Source: Spirochaetales bacterium (lineage in GTDB: Bacteria > Spirochaetota > Spirochaetia > SPDA01). From it: DNA of 7,331 nt. The DNA lies in the NCBI GenBank assembly GCA_004525155.1, contig SPDA01000083.1, positions 1-7,331 on the forward strand, in the 5' to 3' direction. The first letter of the stretch is position 1. The number at the start of each line of letters is the position of its first letter. Below are positions 6,638 through 7,331 of the stretch, one piece after another. The notes under the pieces were generated by a model, which ran no database searches, was not told the origin of the DNA, and was given only the letters and a program-made list of their open reading frames with translations. Made by a program: the position numbers and the translations under genes.

Positions 6638-6808
6638 TTATTTGAAATCACCAGGCTTTCTTTCCTGGCGTTTACATTTTTCGCAGATAGCCAAATTCTT
6701 CAATTTTCCGCCGGAAAAGATGGATTTCATCTTGACTTCCCCGCCGCAACCGCAGAAAAATTTCTGGGTGGATGAACTTGTTCTCGCGTTTTTACTTACC
6801 TGTCCCAT
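6638..6808 (-). CDS. Small four-cysteine zinc-knuckle-like protein (56 aa), function unknown
   Basis: A 56-residue ORF starting MGQVSKNARTSSSTQKFFCG and ending KRQERKPGDFK. It has Cys19-x-Cys21 and Cys42-x-x-Cys45, an arrangement expected to bind one zinc. Start evidence is strong: AGAGG (6815-6819) lies 6 nt before ATG 6808, and a good promoter sits just upstream. The frame ends TAA, 26 nt before rpsT. The CxCG then a 20-residue gap then IC..C layout resembles the knuckle of L31, which has CACG, a 17-residue gap and ICSSC, and the middle (VKMKS) recalls L31's ETKST. The protein is basic, about one fifth K/R. Next to rpsT, a ribosome- or RNA-linked role is plausible, but the resemblance may be convergent. 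I do not recognise a named family. Confidence 0.72.
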   Translation of the reverse strand: MGQVSKNARTSSSTQKFFCGCGGEVKMKSIFSGGKLKNLAICEKCKRQERKPGDFK

Positions 6809-6853
6809 ATATTACCTCTTGCAAACAATGTGTTTTTCACAGTATTGGAAGTA

Positions 6854-6882
6854 AATATAACAATTTCACCGGCGCTGGTCAA
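6854..6882 (-). promoter_or_regulatory. Sigma70-type promoter upstream of the small zinc-type protein / rpsT / HU / lnt
   Basis: On the minus strand, -35 TTGACC (6877-6882) and -10 TATATT (6854-6859) are separated by exactly 17 nt. Each box differs from consensus at one position. The predicted transcription start is near 6847, giving a leader of about 39 nt before ATG 6808. The -35 is close to the end of the RicT-type gene (stop 6889-6891), and no intrinsic terminator is visible between them, so read-through from upstream may add to this promoter. Confidence 0.72.
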
Positions 6883-6888
6883 GCCGAT

Positions 6889-7331
6889 TTACGGGTTAAT
6901 ACTCAGAGAAAGATTCCAGGTCCCGCTGTTCTGATTATAGGTAAACTGCGAAGCTGAAACCTCCATGACGCCGCCTTCACTGCTCAGAAGTTTCACGCTG
7001 CGGGTGAGCACGTTTATTTCTATCACTTTATAGACAATATCATCCATGCGGATTTTCATTCCCTCCGACGGAAGCTGCCGTCTTTCCGAACAATAGAAAT
7101 CGTATTCGTAGGAAAGGCAGCACAGCAGCCGTCCGCAAGGCCCGGAAATTTTCATGGAATTCAGGGATAAATTCTGTTCCTTGGCCATTTTTATTGAAAC
7201 CGGCTGAAGCTTATCCGTAATACCATGACAGCAATAGTCCCTGCCGCAGACGCCGAGTCCGCCCAGTACCCTGGATTCGTCCCTGACGCCAATCTGCCGC
7301 AGTTCAATCCGCATTTTGAATACTGACACAA
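6889..7331 (-). CDS. PSP1-domain protein, RicT/YaaT type, 5' end beyond window edge
   Basis: The 3' part (about 147 residues) of a PSP1 C-terminal domain protein. The key blocks are MRIELRQIGVRDESRVLGGL, then GVCGRDYCCHG, QPVSIKMAKEQNLSLN and KISGPCGRLLCCLSYEYDFY, a nearly diagnostic run for RicT/YaaT. Cysteines at C.GR..CC and CGRLLCC are retained, with one more (YCSERR) shortly after. In Bacillus subtilis, RicT acts with RicA and RicF in an iron-sulfur-bearing complex that affects mRNA processing and phosphorelay behaviour. Spirochaete roles are not established from this sequence. A small beta-rich tail follows (GMKIRMDDIVYKVIEINVLT) and resembles a KOW/SH3-like fold only loosely. The frame is open through the right edge, and an internal GTG at 7329 should not be taken as the start. 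Identity is sure; function is by family. Confidence 0.9.
   Translation of the reverse strand, partial: VSVFKMRIELRQIGVRDESRVLGGLGVCGRDYCCHGITDKLQPVSIKMAKEQNLSLNSMKISGPCGRLLCCLSYEYDFYCSERRQLPSEGMKIRMDDIVYKVIEINVLTRSVKLLSSEGGVMEVSASQFTYNQNSGTWNLSLSINP

Noticed and set aside
6870..6891. Intrinsic terminator after the RicT-type gene
   Set aside because: A CGGC/GCCG four-bp stem exists but has no T tract, and the sequence is better explained as the -35 part of a promoter.
1..7331. CRISPR array, insertion sequence, tRNA or rRNA
   Set aside because: No regularly spaced repeats, transposase frame, terminal repeats or RNA-gene signatures were seen in reading both strands.

Overview
The window carries eleven genes, all on the minus strand and packed tightly, so transcription runs from high to low coordinates. 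Base composition is moderate, with no sign of a mobile element, CRISPR array, rRNA or tRNA. The gene order (PSP1/RicT protein, small Zn protein, rpsT, HU, lnt, then rho and rpmE) and the protein styles (bactofilin, a DGPS..Y..RC...PPP.DWDGV cyclase-type tail) suggest a spirochaete, probably a Treponema/Spirochaeta relative. From memory, Treponema pallidum also keeps HU, lnt, rho and rpmE in one neighbourhood. The taxonomic call is an inference and was not checked by search.

Right part (about 5963-7331): the 3' part of a cysteine-rich PSP1/RicT protein enters at the right edge. After it lies a good sigma70-type promoter (TTGACC, 17 nt, TATATT). It drives a 56-residue four-cysteine protein, followed by ribosomal protein S20 (rpsT) and an HU/IHF-type DNA-binding protein. 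The HU 3' end overlaps the start of lnt.

Middle (2174-5979): lnt (apolipoprotein N-acyltransferase) is followed by a cluster of four genes. These are a response regulator with a C-terminal helical tail that looks like a degenerate histidine-kinase dimerisation domain; a 73-residue stand-alone version of the tetratricopeptide tail usually found at the end of class III adenylate cyclases; a bactofilin; and a CinA/PncC-type amidohydrolase that lacks the usual N-terminal CinA domain. Overlaps or very short gaps link them, so they are probably co-translated. They could couple signalling to a bactofilin scaffold, but that is a hypothesis.

Left part (1-2023): after a 150-nt AT-rich gap comes rho, with an intact RNA-binding and ATPase core and a charged, low-complexity N-terminal extension of about 185 residues. 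It is followed at once by rpmE (L31, four-cysteine type), which is cut by the left edge.

Several starts are decided by Shine-Dalgarno position rather than ORF length: rho starts at ATG 2023, the TPR gene at GTG 3563, the response regulator at TTG 4330 and rpsT at GTG 6611. No gene on the plus strand is supported.
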